Origin: Alphaproteobacteria bacterium
GTDB lineage: Bacteria; Pseudomonadota; Alphaproteobacteria; Caulobacterales; Caulobacteraceae
Direction: 5' to 3'
Length of the DNA stretch: 64,000 nt
Assembly (NCBI GenBank): GCA_018820275.1
Contig: JAHJOO010000008.1
Coordinates: 1-64,000, forward strand
Part shown: in pieces, positions 38,822 through 51,276 of the stretch
Position numbering within the stretch: position 1 is the stretch's first letter
How the letters are laid out: the number at the start of each line of letters is the position of its first letter
Made by a program: the position numbers and the translations under genes
Notes under the pieces: model-generated
Databases searched by the model: none
The model's input: the letters and a program-made list of their open reading frames with translations, nothing else
Told to the model about the DNA's origin: nothing

Positions 38822-39685
38822 ATGCCCGAGCTTCCCGAAGTCGAGACCGTCCGGCGCGGACTGGAACCCGTGCTGGCCGGCGCGCGGCTGTCGGCGGTGC
38901 GGGTCAACCGGCCCGACCTGCGCTTCCCCTTCCCCGACCGCTTCGCCGCGCGGCTGGACGGCGCCCGGGTCGAGCGGGTGCTGCGCCGGGCCAAGTATCT
39001 GCTGATGCCCCTGTCCACCGGCGAGACCTGGGTCACCCACCTGGGCATGACCGGCCGCTTCACCCTGGACGGGCAGCAACTGGGCGAGTTCGAGGAGCCC
39101 GCCCCCATCGCCGGCAAGCACGAACACCTCAGCCTGTGCGCCGACGCCGGTTCGGGCCGCACCCGCATCGGATTCGCCGACGCCCGCCGCTTCGGCTTCA
39201 TGGGCCTGATCCCCGATAATCAGGTCGACGCCCATCCGTGGTTCGCCGGTCTGGGCCCCGAGCCGCTGGGCAACGCCTTCTCCGCCGACCACCTGAAGGC
39301 CGCATTCCGGGGCAAGGCCCAGAACATCAAGGTGTCGCTGCTGGATCAGCGCATCGTCTCGGGCCTCGGCAATATCTACGTCTGCGAGGCCCTGTGGCGC
39401 GCCCGCATCTCGCCCCGGCTGGCGGCGGGCAAGGTGTCCGGGCCCCGGCTGGAGGCGCTCACCGCGGCCATCCGCGACGTGCTGAACGAAGCCATCGAGG
39501 CCGGTGGCTCGACGCTGCGCGACTTCGCCAACGCCGACGGCGGCCAAGGCTATTTCCAGCACCGCTTCGACGTCTATGGCCGCGAGGGCGAACCCTGCCG
39601 CCGCGTCGACGGCCATCCCGTCATCCGCCGCATCGTCCAGGGCGGGCGGTCGACATTCTTCTGTCCGGAGTGCCAGAAGCGATGA
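38822..39685 (+). CDS. mutM: formamidopyrimidine-DNA glycosylase
   Basis: MPELPEVETVRRGL; C-terminal FFCPECQKR zinc finger. Confidence 0.97.
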   Translation: MPELPEVETVRRGLEPVLAGARLSAVRVNRPDLRFPFPDRFAARLDGARVERVLRRAKYLLMPLSTGETWVTHLGMTGRFTLDGQQLGEFEEPAPIAGKHEHLSLCADAGSGRTRIGFADARRFGFMGLIPDNQVDAHPWFAGLGPEPLGNAFSADHLKAAFRGKAQNIKVSLLDQRIVSGLGNIYVCEALWRARISPRLAAGKVSGPRLEALTAAIRDVLNEAIEAGGSTLRDFANADGGQGYFQHRFDVYGREGEPCRRVDGHPVIRRIVQGGRSTFFCPECQKR

Positions 39686-40227
39686 CCGACCACCGGATCA
39701 TCCTGTTCCGCGGCATGAACACCGGCGGCGTCCGCGCGCCGGTGGCCGACCAGCGCGCCATGGCGGAGAAGATGGGGCTGAAGAACCCGCGCACCCTGCT
39801 GGCCAGCGGCAATCTGGTGGTCGAAAGCGACCGCGATCCGGCCGCGCTCGAGGCGGAGATCGAGGCGGCGATGCAGGCAACCTTCGGCCTGAAGATCACC
39901 GCCATGGTCCGCACCGCCGACCAGTGGGCCGCCCTCATCGCCGCCTGCCCCTTCTCCGCCGAGGCCGCCGCGCACCCGTCAAAGACCCTGCTCATGGTCA
40001 TGAAGGACGGTGCGAAGGACGACGCGCTCGAGGCCCTGCGCGGCTTCGCCGTCGGCGACGAGCGGGCGGAGGCCACGCCCGGCACCCTGTGGTTCTTCCA
40101 CCCCGACGGCATCGGCCAGTCGAAAATGGCCGAGAAGGCCGCGCAGGTCCGCCTGACCGGCATGGGCACGGCCCGGAACTGGAACACGGTGCTGAAGCTG
40201 GCGGCGATGGTGGGAGTGACGACGTGA
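39682..40227 (+). CDS. DUF1697 domain-containing protein
   Basis: ILFRGMNTGGVRAPVADQRAMAEKMGLKNPRTLLASGNLV...RNWNTVLKL. Confidence 0.92.
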   Translation: MTDHRIILFRGMNTGGVRAPVADQRAMAEKMGLKNPRTLLASGNLVVESDRDPAALEAEIEAAMQATFGLKITAMVRTADQWAALIAACPFSAEAAAHPSKTLLMVMKDGAKDDALEALRGFAVGDERAEATPGTLWFFHPDGIGQSKMAEKAAQVRLTGMGTARNWNTVLKLAAMVGVTT

Positions 40228-40667
40228 GAAAAATCCACCTCTGGATCAGCCTGCTGGTCGGGACCGGCGTCTGGGGCGCCTATTTCGCGCACTTCGCCCA
40301 GGCCGTGCGGGCCGACGACCTGTCGGGCCTGATCTGGTGGTTTCTCGGCGCGCTGATCGCGGCCGTCGCGCTGGAGGCGGGGGCGACGTCGACCGTGGCC
40401 TGGCTGTTCCGCAAGCGGGCGCGCAACCTCGACGACGGGCCCAGCCTGAACGCGGCGCTGAAGGCCGGTCACGTGGCCCTGATGGCGCTGATCGTCATGC
40501 TTCTGACCGCGGCCGCGGCCCTGGCCCTGGCCTCGCGGTTCGGCTGGAGCCTGGACCTGTCGACGGCGCGGGCCCAAGCGGTGGCGGCCAACCTGCTGCT
40601 GGGCATGGTGGTGCTGGCCGAACTGATCCGCGCCGCCTTCACCCTGATGCTGCTGCCGCGTCGGTGA
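40224..40667 (+). CDS. hypothetical multi-TM protein (GTG start)
   Basis: GTGA overlap with upstream stop; four hydrophobic segments. Confidence 0.7.
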   Translation: MRKIHLWISLLVGTGVWGAYFAHFAQAVRADDLSGLIWWFLGALIAAVALEAGATSTVAWLFRKRARNLDDGPSLNAALKAGHVALMALIVMLLTAAAALALASRFGWSLDLSTARAQAVAANLLLGMVVLAELIRAAFTLMLLPRR

Positions 40668-40718
40668 TTGCGACCGCCTTCGTCGCACGCGCGTGGCAGA
40701 CTGCCCGGATCGACGAAT

Positions 40719-40752
40719 GTGCACTATGTGCACTCGAAAAATCGGAGTGCAC
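40719..40752. promoter_or_regulatory. triple GTGCAC motif, operator-like, abutting enoyl-CoA hydratase start
   Basis: GTGCACtatGTGCACtcgaaaaatcggaGTGCAC-ATG. Confidence 0.5.
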
Positions 40753-41537
<785 letters not shown>

Positions 41538-41541
<4 letters not shown>

Positions 41542-42194
41542 TCCACCCGGGCCATGGCCCGCACCGGAAACGTGCCCATGCCCCTGACCTTCGGCGGGGC
41601 GGCGGTGAAGCGGAACGCTCGCGGCGGCAGGGCGGCGAGATGGGTCATGTGCTCCACGATCGGCACGCCGGCGCGCAGCAGGACGGAATGCACGGGCCGG
41701 GTCCGCACGCGGGTGTCGTCGATGTTGTGGGAGTCGATGCCCACCAGCGCCGCCCCGCGGTCCCGCAGCAGCACGGCGGCGGCCTCGGACAGGAAGGGAT
41801 GGTTCTCGAAATAGGCGTCGGTGCGCCAGTTCCGGCTCCAGTCGGTGCGCACCAGCACGGCGTGCCCCGCCACCTCCAGTCCCGCGAACAGCTCCGGGCC
41901 CACGGACAGGTCGCCCGCTCCCGTCGCGTCGACGCACAGGCCGGGCAGGTCGGCGACCCGATCCAGCGCCACCGCCGCCAGGTCGTCGCCGTCGCGCCAG
42001 CGATGGGCGGGCACGTCGATGTAGGTGCCGGTGTTGGCGACCATGTCGATGCGGGCGATGCTGAACTCCTCGCCCCCGTCGTACAGCGGCCGCGAGGCCT
42101 CGAACGTCAGGTGATCGCAGATCAGCGGGGCCGGCAGGCCCTTGTAGGTGACCATGCCGGCCTCGATCTCATGGCTCAGATCGATCAGTCTCAT
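41538..42194 (-). CDS. cyclase family (kynurenine formamidase-like) protein
   Basis: DLSHEIEAGM, NTGTYIDVPAHRW, GIDSHNID. Confidence 0.9.
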
Positions 42195-42311
42195 CTCGCG
42201 CCTCCCATCGCCTTGCCTCCCCCGGACCTTTCCGCTATACGCCGCGCCTCTTGAGATTTCCGCGCCGTGGGACGTCATTCCGCGGCGCTTTCCGTTCGAT
42301 AGGTTTGATTG

Positions 42312-42581
42312 ATGGCCAACAACGCCGGCGCCAAGAAGGCGATCCGCAAGATCGCCGCCCGCACCGAGGTGAACAAGTCGCGCCGCACGCGCGTCCGCAC
42401 CTTCCTGCGCAAGTTCCAGGAAGCCGTCGCCGGCGGCGACGCCGAGGCCGCCAAGGGCGCCTTCGTCACCGCCCAGTCCGAGCTGATGCGCGCCGTCTCC
42501 AAGGGCGTCGTTCACAAGAACACGGGCTCGCGCAAGGTCGGTCGCCTGGCCGCCCAGCTGAAGAAAATGTCGGCGGCCTGA
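42312..42581 (+). CDS. rpsT: 30S ribosomal protein S20
   Basis: [51 protein letters not shown]. Confidence 0.98.
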   Translation: MANNAGAKKAIRKIAARTEVNKSRRTRVRTFLRKFQEAVAGGDAEAAKGAFVTAQSELMRAVSKGVVHKNTGSRKVGRLAAQLKKMSAA

Positions 42582-42638
42582 TCGACCGCTCCCGGACGGG
42601 GCTTCACGGCTCCGTCATGGTAAATACCAACGATTTCA

Positions 42639-42668
42639 AAGGCGAGACAGGATCACCTGTCTCGCCTT
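42639..42668 (+). terminator. 12-bp perfect stem-loop after rpsT, candidate terminator
   Basis: AAGGCGAGACAG-gatcac-CTGTCTCGCCTT; U-tract weak. Confidence 0.55.
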
Positions 42669-42759
42669 CGTCATGTCCGCGCCTAAGTGTCCGAAGACGA
42701 TTCCGGCCTGGCTCACGGCCCCGCTCGCCAAAATTCCGAGGCCGTTTTTGGGCTTGCGC

Positions 42760-42796
42760 GAGTCAAGCGAATTAACTGCTTCGAAGGATTCGAATC
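42760..42796. promoter_or_regulatory. three CcrM GANTC sites upstream of dnaA
   Basis: GAGTC at 42760, GATTC at 42787 and GAATC at 42792 immediately adjacent. Confidence 0.55.
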
Positions 42797-43018
42797 AGCG
42801 TTGACGGGTCCCCGCCGGAGAGTAGTTTTCAGACCTGACGCACTTCCATCCCTTCACGGATGAAGACGGCGCGAGACCTCCGTTTCGCGTCGGCGGGAGA
42901 TGTCTGTCCGGTCGGCCGCCAAGGCCCTGAAGCGCCAGTTTCAGGGGTCGGGGAAGGCTTGCCCCGGCCCAGGCTCTCCGGCGCGTCGCCAGCGGGGAAC
43001 GGAGACGAGAGGGTGGCA

Positions 43019-44458
43019 ATGATGGCGGCAGAAGCGGCGCGTGTGGCGATGACCGATCCGGACCGGATCTGGGCGGAGGCGGCCGGCCGGCTGCGCGCCG
43101 AGATCGGCGACGGCCCGTTCAGCAGCTATATCGCCCCCTCGGCCGTGCGCCTCGACGGCTCGGGCCAGCTGGTTCTGGTCACCCCCACCGGCTACGCCCG
43201 CGACTGGGTGCGCAAGAACGCCCTGCGCCGCCTCAACGAGCTGTGGCTGGGCCTCGACGGCCTGTCGCGCCGGCTGGACGTGCGCTGCCGCGCCGACATG
43301 CCCGCCGTGACGCCGTCGGTGATCGCCTCGGCCGACGCCGCCCCGTCCGCGCCCCGCCCCGCCGCCATGCCGGCCCCGACCGTGGGCCCCGTCGCCGACG
43401 GCGCCCGCGCCGTGCGCGCCGCGGGTCTGCAGGAGCGGCTGACCTTCGACGGGTTCGTGGAGGGCAGCGGCAACGCCTTCGCCCTGGCCATCGCGCGTCA
43501 GGTCGCCGGCTGGGCCGACGGCCACTTCAACCCGGTGGTCTTCTGCGGCCCCTACGGCCACGGCAAGACCCACCTGCTGAACGCCATCGCCTGGGAGGCG
43601 CAGCGCCTGCGCCCCGACGCCCGGGTCATCTACCTGACCGCCGAGCGCTTCCTGTCCAACTTCATGCGCGCGGTCCAGGACCGCACCACCGCGGGCTTCA
43701 AGGAGGCCCTGCGCAGCGCCGACATGCTGCTGATCGACGACGTCCAGTTCGTCGGCAACAAGGCGGCGACCCAGGAGGAACTGCTCTCCACCCTGACCTC
43801 GCTGATCGAGGACGGGCGGCGCGTCGTCCTGTCGGCCGACCGGGCGCCCATGGCCCTGACCGAGATCGAGCCCCGCCTGCGCAGCCATCTGTCGGCCGGC
43901 CTGACCTGCCCGATCGAGGCGGGCGACCGCGACCTGAAGCTGGCCGTGGCCCGCAACCGCTTCCACACCCTGGCCGGCCTCGGCGTGGTCTCGGGCGAGG
44001 CGCCCGACGCCGTGCTGGAGCAGCTGGTCGACCAGACCCCGGGCACGATGCGCGAGCTGGAGGGGGCGGTGAACACCGTCGCCGCCGCCGCCGGGGGCCG
44101 CCTGTCGACCCTGACGATCGACGAGGTGCGCGGCCTGCTGGGCGCCGCCTTCCGCGGCGGGCCGGAGCGCCGCATCACCGTCGACGAAATCCAGAAGACC
44201 GTCGCCGAGCATTTCCAGCTGAAGCAGGCCGACCTGCTCAGCGACCGCCGCAACCGCGCCATCGCCCGGCCGCGCCAGATCGCCATGTACCTGTGCAAGC
44301 AGCACACGACGCGGTCCTATCCCGACATCGGCCGCCGCTTCGGCGGGCGCGACCACACCACCGTCCTGCACGGCGTGCGCAAGGTCGGCGAGCTGATGAC
44401 CCAGGACGACCAGGTCGCCCGCGACGTCGAGGCGTTGACCCGCAAGTTGAGGGGCTGA
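43019..44458 (+). CDS. dnaA: chromosomal replication initiator DnaA
   Basis: GPYGHGKTHLLNAI Walker A, LLIDDVQF, LCKQHTTRSYPDIGRRFGGRDHTTVLH. Confidence 0.98.
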   Translation: MMAAEAARVAMTDPDRIWAEAAGRLRAEIGDGPFSSYIAPSAVRLDGSGQLVLVTPTGYARDWVRKNALRRLNELWLGLDGLSRRLDVRCRADMPAVTPSVIASADAAPSAPRPAAMPAPTVGPVADGARAVRAAGLQERLTFDGFVEGSGNAFALAIARQVAGWADGHFNPVVFCGPYGHGKTHLLNAIAWEAQRLRPDARVIYLTAERFLSNFMRAVQDRTTAGFKEALRSADMLLIDDVQFVGNKAATQEELLSTLTSLIEDGRRVVLSADRAPMALTEIEPRLRSHLSAGLTCPIEAGDRDLKLAVARNRFHTLAGLGVVSGEAPDAVLEQLVDQTPGTMRELEGAVNTVAAAAGGRLSTLTIDEVRGLLGAAFRGGPERRITVDEIQKTVAEHFQLKQADLLSDRRNRAIARPRQIAMYLCKQHTTRSYPDIGRRFGGRDHTTVLHGVRKVGELMTQDDQVARDVEALTRKLRG

Positions 44459-44479
44459 TGTCGCGGCCCACGGGCTCGG

Positions 44480-44609
44480 GGCTTAGGGCTTAGGGATTGA
44501 GGCTTAGGGCTCAGGGCTGGACTGCAATGAGGGTCCGGGGCCGTTGTCCACCGGGTTATCCACGGGCGGCGGCGATGCGTCCTAAGCCCTAAGTCCTGAG
44601 CCCTAAGCC
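44480..44609. repeat. inverted arrays of GGCTTAG heptamers flanking DnaA-box-like sites
   Basis: Left five units 44480-44514, right four inverted units 44582-44609; perfect 14-bp pairing 44501-44514 with 44596-44609. Confidence 0.9.
44544..44564 (+). promoter_or_regulatory. two DnaA-box-like 9-mers between dnaA and dnaN
   Basis: TTGTCCACC 44544-44552; TTATCCACG 44556-44564. Confidence 0.45.
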
Positions 44610-44693
44610 CCTTCCTTGCCCCCCATCCCCAATCCGCTAGTGTTCCCGGCCACAGTGTAAGGGGCGGCCTGAGTCGTCCCCGGGCGAGACGAC

Positions 44694-45812
44694 ATGCAGC
44701 TGACCATCGAACGATCCGCGCTCCTTCGGGCCCTGGGCCACGTGCAGAGCGTGGTCGAGCGCCGCAACACCATCCCGATCCTGTCCAACGTCCTGCTGTC
44801 GGCCGGCCGCGACCGGCTCAGCTTCGCTGCCACCGATCTGGACATGGAGATGGTCGACGAGGCCGAGGCCCAGGTGAACGTCGAGGGCCAGATCACCGCC
44901 CCGGCCCACACCCTGTACGAGATCGCCCGCAAACTGCCCGAAGGCGCCGAGGTCTCCCTGTCCTACGACGGCGACGATCCGCGTCTGGTGGTCCAGGCCG
45001 GCCGGTCCAAGTTCAACCTGCCGGTCCTGCCGGCCGGCGACTTCCCGGTCATGTCGACCGAGACCGGCGGGGCCCGCTTCTCCATGCCCAAGGAGGATCT
45101 GGCCCGGCTGATCGACAAGACCCGCTTTGCCGTCTCGACCGAGGAGACGCGCTACTATCTGAACGGCCTGTATCTCCACACCGTGGCCGAGGGCGGCGTG
45201 CCCCTGCTGCGCGCCGTGGCGACCGACGGCCACCGCCTGGCCCTGGCCGAGACCCCCGCGCCCGAGGGTGCCGCCGGCGGCCCCGGCGTCATCGTCCCGC
45301 GCAAGACCATCGACCAGGTCCGCCGCCTGCTGGACGACGGCTCCGGCCCGGTCGAGGTCATGGTCTCGGCCCAGAAGATCCGCTTCGAATTCGGCCAGGC
45401 CAGCCTGACCTCCAAGGTCATCGACGGCGCCTTCCCCGACTACATGCGCGTCATCCCCAAGGGCAACGACAAGCAGGCCGACATCGACAACGCCGTCTTC
45501 GCCTCGGCCGTCGACCGCGTGGCGACCATCTCGGCCGAGAAGAGCCGCAGCGTGAAGCTGGCCTTCGACCTCGACCGCGTCACCCTGACCGTGCGCAACA
45601 TGGAGGCCGGCCAGGGCGTCGAGGAGGTCGAGATCGGCTATTCCGAAGAGCCCTTCGAGATCGGCTTCAACGCCCGCTATCTGCTGGACGTCGCCGGCCA
45701 GATCACCGGCGAGACCGCCCACTTCAAATTCGCCGATCCGGCGTCGCCGACGCTGGTCCTCGATCCCGGCGACCCGGGCGTGCAGTATGTGCTGATGCCG
45801 CTGCGGGTGTGA
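44694..45812 (+). CDS. dnaN: DNA polymerase III beta subunit
   Basis: [36 protein letters not shown]-terminal YVLMPLRV. Confidence 0.98.
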   Translation: MQLTIERSALLRALGHVQSVVERRNTIPILSNVLLSAGRDRLSFAATDLDMEMVDEAEAQVNVEGQITAPAHTLYEIARKLPEGAEVSLSYDGDDPRLVVQAGRSKFNLPVLPAGDFPVMSTETGGARFSMPKEDLARLIDKTRFAVSTEETRYYLNGLYLHTVAEGGVPLLRAVATDGHRLALAETPAPEGAAGGPGVIVPRKTIDQVRRLLDDGSGPVEVMVSAQKIRFEFGQASLTSKVIDGAFPDYMRVIPKGNDKQADIDNAVFASAVDRVATISAEKSRSVKLAFDLDRVTLTVRNMEAGQGVEEVEIGYSEEPFEIGFNARYLLDVAGQITGETAHFKFADPASPTLVLDPGDPGVQYVLMPLRV

Positions 45813-45820
45813 TGAGCGAA

Positions 45821-45935
45821 ATCCTCCCCCACAGGGGGAGGGGGACCATGCGCAGCATGGTGGAGAGGGACGGACCCGCGCTGCACTCGAGCCCCCTCGG
45901 TCCGCTCCGCGGACAGCTCTCCCGACGGGGGAGGC
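45821..45935. repeat. palindromic intergenic element between dnaN and recF
   Basis: atcctcccccacagggggagggggaccatgcgcagcatggtg...cgggggaggc; shares 29 nt with the folP element. Confidence 0.8.
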
Positions 45936-45942
45936 TTCGGTC

Positions 45943-47106
45943 GTGATCACCGCCCTCACCCTCACCGACTTCCGCTCCTACGCCGCCGCGCGGCTGGAGC
46001 CCGGCCGCGCCATCACCGTGCTGCACGGGGCCAACGGGGCGGGCAAGACCAATGTGCTGGAGGCGGTCAGCCTGTTCACCCCGGGCCGTGGCCTGCGCGG
46101 GGCGACCGCGCCGGAGATGGGGCGGCGCGAGCCGGGCGAGCGGTCGGGCCGGGCCTGGGCCGTCGCGGCGGTCCTGACCACCGACGGGGACGAGGTGAAG
46201 CTGGGCACGGGCGTCCAGTCGGCCGGCGGCGCGCGGCGCGTGGTGCGCATCGACGGCGAGACCGCCCCGCCCGGTCGCCTGCTGGACCACCTGCGCCCCG
46301 TCTGGGCCACGCCGGAGCAGGACCGGCTGTTCTCCGACGCCCGGGCCGACCGGCTGAAATTCTTCGACCGGCTGGTGTTCGCCGCCGACCCCGACCACGC
46401 CGCCCACGTCGCCGCCTATGAGAAGGCGCTGCGCGAGCGGCTGCGGCTGCTGGTCGACGGCGCCGAGGGCCGCGCGGCCGACCCCCTGTGGCTGGATGCG
46501 CTGGAGGCCCGGCTGGGTCAGTCGGGCGCCGCCGCCGCGATCGCCCGCGCCGGGGCGCTGCAGGACCTGCAGACCGCCATCGACGCGCGCGGCGACCGGC
46601 CCTTCCCCCAGGCCGATCTGGGCCTGACGGGCGAGGCCGAGACCCTGGCCGCCGAGGGCGCCGACGCCGAAGCCATCGCCGCCTCGATCCGCGAGGGCCT
46701 GTCCCGCTCCCGCGCCCGCGACGCCGCCGCCGGGCGGTCGCTGTTCGGCCCGCATCGCTCCGATCTGACCGCCCTGCACCGCGAGAAGAACCGCCCCGCC
46801 GCCGAGGGCTCGTCCGGCGAGCAGAAGGCGCTGGTGCTCAATCTCGTGCTGGCCCAGCTGAACCGGCTGACCGGCGTCCTCGCCATTCCGGACGTGGCGA
46901 AGCCGCGAGCCGGAACCCCGCTGCTGCTGCTGGACGAGGCCCCCGCCCACCTCGACGCGCACCGCCGCGCGGCCCTGTTCGACGAGGTCGAGGCGCTGGG
47001 CCTGCAGGCCTTCATGACGGGCACCGAGCCCGACCTGTTCGCCCCCCTGCGCGGCCGTGCCGGCTTCGTGCGGGTCGAGGGCGGGGCGCTGGTCCCTGAA
47101 AGCTAG
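45943..47106 (+). CDS. recF: DNA replication/repair protein RecF (GTG start)
   Basis: [50 protein letters not shown]. Confidence 0.96.
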   Translation: MITALTLTDFRSYAAARLEPGRAITVLHGANGAGKTNVLEAVSLFTPGRGLRGATAPEMGRREPGERSGRAWAVAAVLTTDGDEVKLGTGVQSAGGARRVVRIDGETAPPGRLLDHLRPVWATPEQDRLFSDARADRLKFFDRLVFAADPDHAAHVAAYEKALRERLRLLVDGAEGRAADPLWLDALEARLGQSGAAAAIARAGALQDLQTAIDARGDRPFPQADLGLTGEAETLAAEGADAEAIAASIREGLSRSRARDAAAGRSLFGPHRSDLTALHREKNRPAAEGSSGEQKALVLNLVLAQLNRLTGVLAIPDVAKPRAGTPLLLLDEAPAHLDAHRRAALFDEVEALGLQAFMTGTEPDLFAPLRGRAGFVRVEGGALVPES

Positions 47107-47978
47107 CGCAGGAAGCGCAGCACCGCCGCCTCGAAGCGGCGCGGCTGGTCGATCATGACCATGTGCTCGGCACCCTCGATCGGCTCCATCCGCACCGGCG
47201 TGCGCAGCCCGGCGAAGGCCGGACGCAGCCGGCGCTCCAGATCGCGGCGCGGCGAGTCCTCGGTCCGGCTCCAGCCATAGGCGACGGTCACGGGGCCGAC
47301 CACATCGTCCAGCCTGTGCCGCATATCCAGGGTCATGACCTCGTACAGGCCCTGGGCCAGGACGCGGCGGTCGCCGCCCTGCCAGCCCATGCCGGCCATC
47401 ACCGCCTCCGAGGCCCCATCCGCCCCCCAGACGCCCTGCTGCAGGGCGTCGTCGCCGAGGAACAGCACCGCCTGATAGGCCACGCGCGCGATCGGCTCGA
47501 CGTCCCGGGCCGAGGTCGCGCCGTTCAGCAGGGCGGGAAAGAAGGGCGAGGCGTCCACCACCATGATCCGGCCGATCGACCGCCCGCCGTCCGCCCCGAC
47601 CCGCAGCGCCACCAGCCCGCCCATGGAATGGCCGATGATGGCGGGCGTGCGGAGTCCGCGGGTGCGGACGTAGCGCAGCACCTCCTGCGCCACCGGCCCG
47701 ACCAGCGGGCCCGAGGCATTGGCCCCGGCGGGCAGGGGGCCGAAGCCGCGCACCGAGACCAGATGCACCGTGTGGTCGTCGTCCAGCCGGTCCGCCAGCC
47801 GCGTCCAGACCACGGCCGTCGAGGCCAGGCCGGGGATCAGCACCACATCCGGCCCCCGGCCGCGCGTCTCCACGGTGATGCGGTCGGAGCGGAACGTCTG
47901 GGTCTGGGCCTGCGCCGGGGCCACGGCCAGCAGCGTCAGGACCAGGGCGGCGAACAGGGCGGAGAGTCGGGCGGGCAT
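47103..47978 (-). CDS. secreted alpha/beta hydrolase
   Basis: Signal peptide; [21 protein letters not shown] nucleophile elbow, catalytic-like EGAEHM. Confidence 0.92.
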   Translation of the reverse strand: MPARLSALFAALVLTLLAVAPAQAQTQTFRSDRITVETRGRGPDVVLIPGLASTAVVWTRLADRLDDDHTVHLVSVRGFGPLPAGANASGPLVGPVAQEVLRYVRTRGLRTPAIIGHSMGGLVALRVGADGGRSIGRIMVVDASPFFPALLNGATSARDVEPIARVAYQAVLFLGDDALQQGVWGADGASEAVMAGMGWQGGDRRVLAQGLYEVMTLDMRHRLDDVVGPVTVAYGWSRTEDSPRRDLERRLRPAFAGLRTPVRMEPIEGAEHMVMIDQPRRFEAAVLRFLR

Positions 47979-48084
47979 GGATCGATCCTGGCGCGGGGCT
48001 GGGGCGAAGTCAGGGCATGAACGCGGGGCCTTGCCAATCGTCGCCGAACGCGGATCATTGGCGCGGCTGTTGAGGGAGGACGAC

Positions 48085-48576
48085 ATGAAGCTGCTGGGCT
48101 TGATGATCCTCGGCGCGTGCATCGCCGCGCCGGGCATGGCGAAGGCGCAGGAAGAGGTTCTGACCACCGAGCCGGCCGCCGCCACGGCGGCGGGGACGCC
48201 GGCCTGGCGGACGCTGTCGCGGACCTCGTCCTCGATCTATCTCGTCGACGTGGGCACGATGACCGAGGCCGACGGCATGAAGACCGCGCGCATGGCCCGC
48301 ACCCTGCGATCCCCGCCCACGCCCCGCGACCGCGAACACGCGATCGAGACCTATCAGTTCCGCTGCGCGGCCAACCAGTGGCGCGTCGTCCGCACCGAGG
48401 AATACGGCGCCGATGGCGGCGAGGTCGACGCCTGGGACGAGGCGGACGCGCCCTGGCTGGACGTCCCGCCCGAGACCAACATGGCCTTCCTCAAGGCCGT
48501 GGTCTGCGACGGAGAGGTCCCGACGGCGCGGCCGTGGGCGCGGCTGGATGACTTCCTGGCCTCGCCGCGGACCTGA
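48085..48576 (+). CDS. hypothetical secreted protein (surface-adhesin E-like)
   Basis: Signal peptide; SIYLVDVGTMTEADGMKTARMARTL. Confidence 0.65.
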   Translation: MKLLGLMILGACIAAPGMAKAQEEVLTTEPAAATAAGTPAWRTLSRTSSSIYLVDVGTMTEADGMKTARMARTLRSPPTPRDREHAIETYQFRCAANQWRVVRTEEYGADGGEVDAWDEADAPWLDVPPETNMAFLKAVVCDGEVPTARPWARLDDFLASPRT

Positions 48577-48579
48577 CGG

Positions 48580-51273
<2,694 letters not shown>

Positions 51274-51276
51274 AAC

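Noticed and set aside
42787-42796. tRNA T-loop-like GATTCGAATC
   Set aside because: No cloverleaf can be built around it; better explained as adjacent GANTC methylation sites.
42582-43018. Definite oriC upstream of dnaA
   Set aside because: I could not find a cluster of good DnaA boxes or an AT-rich unwinding element there; only GANTC sites and a half CtrA site are supported.
44480-44611. True telomere or linear-replicon end
   Set aside because: Heptamers are internal, flanked by dnaA and dnaN, and too few; resemblance to TTAGGG is only sequence-level.
44480-44611. CRISPR array
   Set aside because: 7-nt units without spacers; no cas genes in the window.
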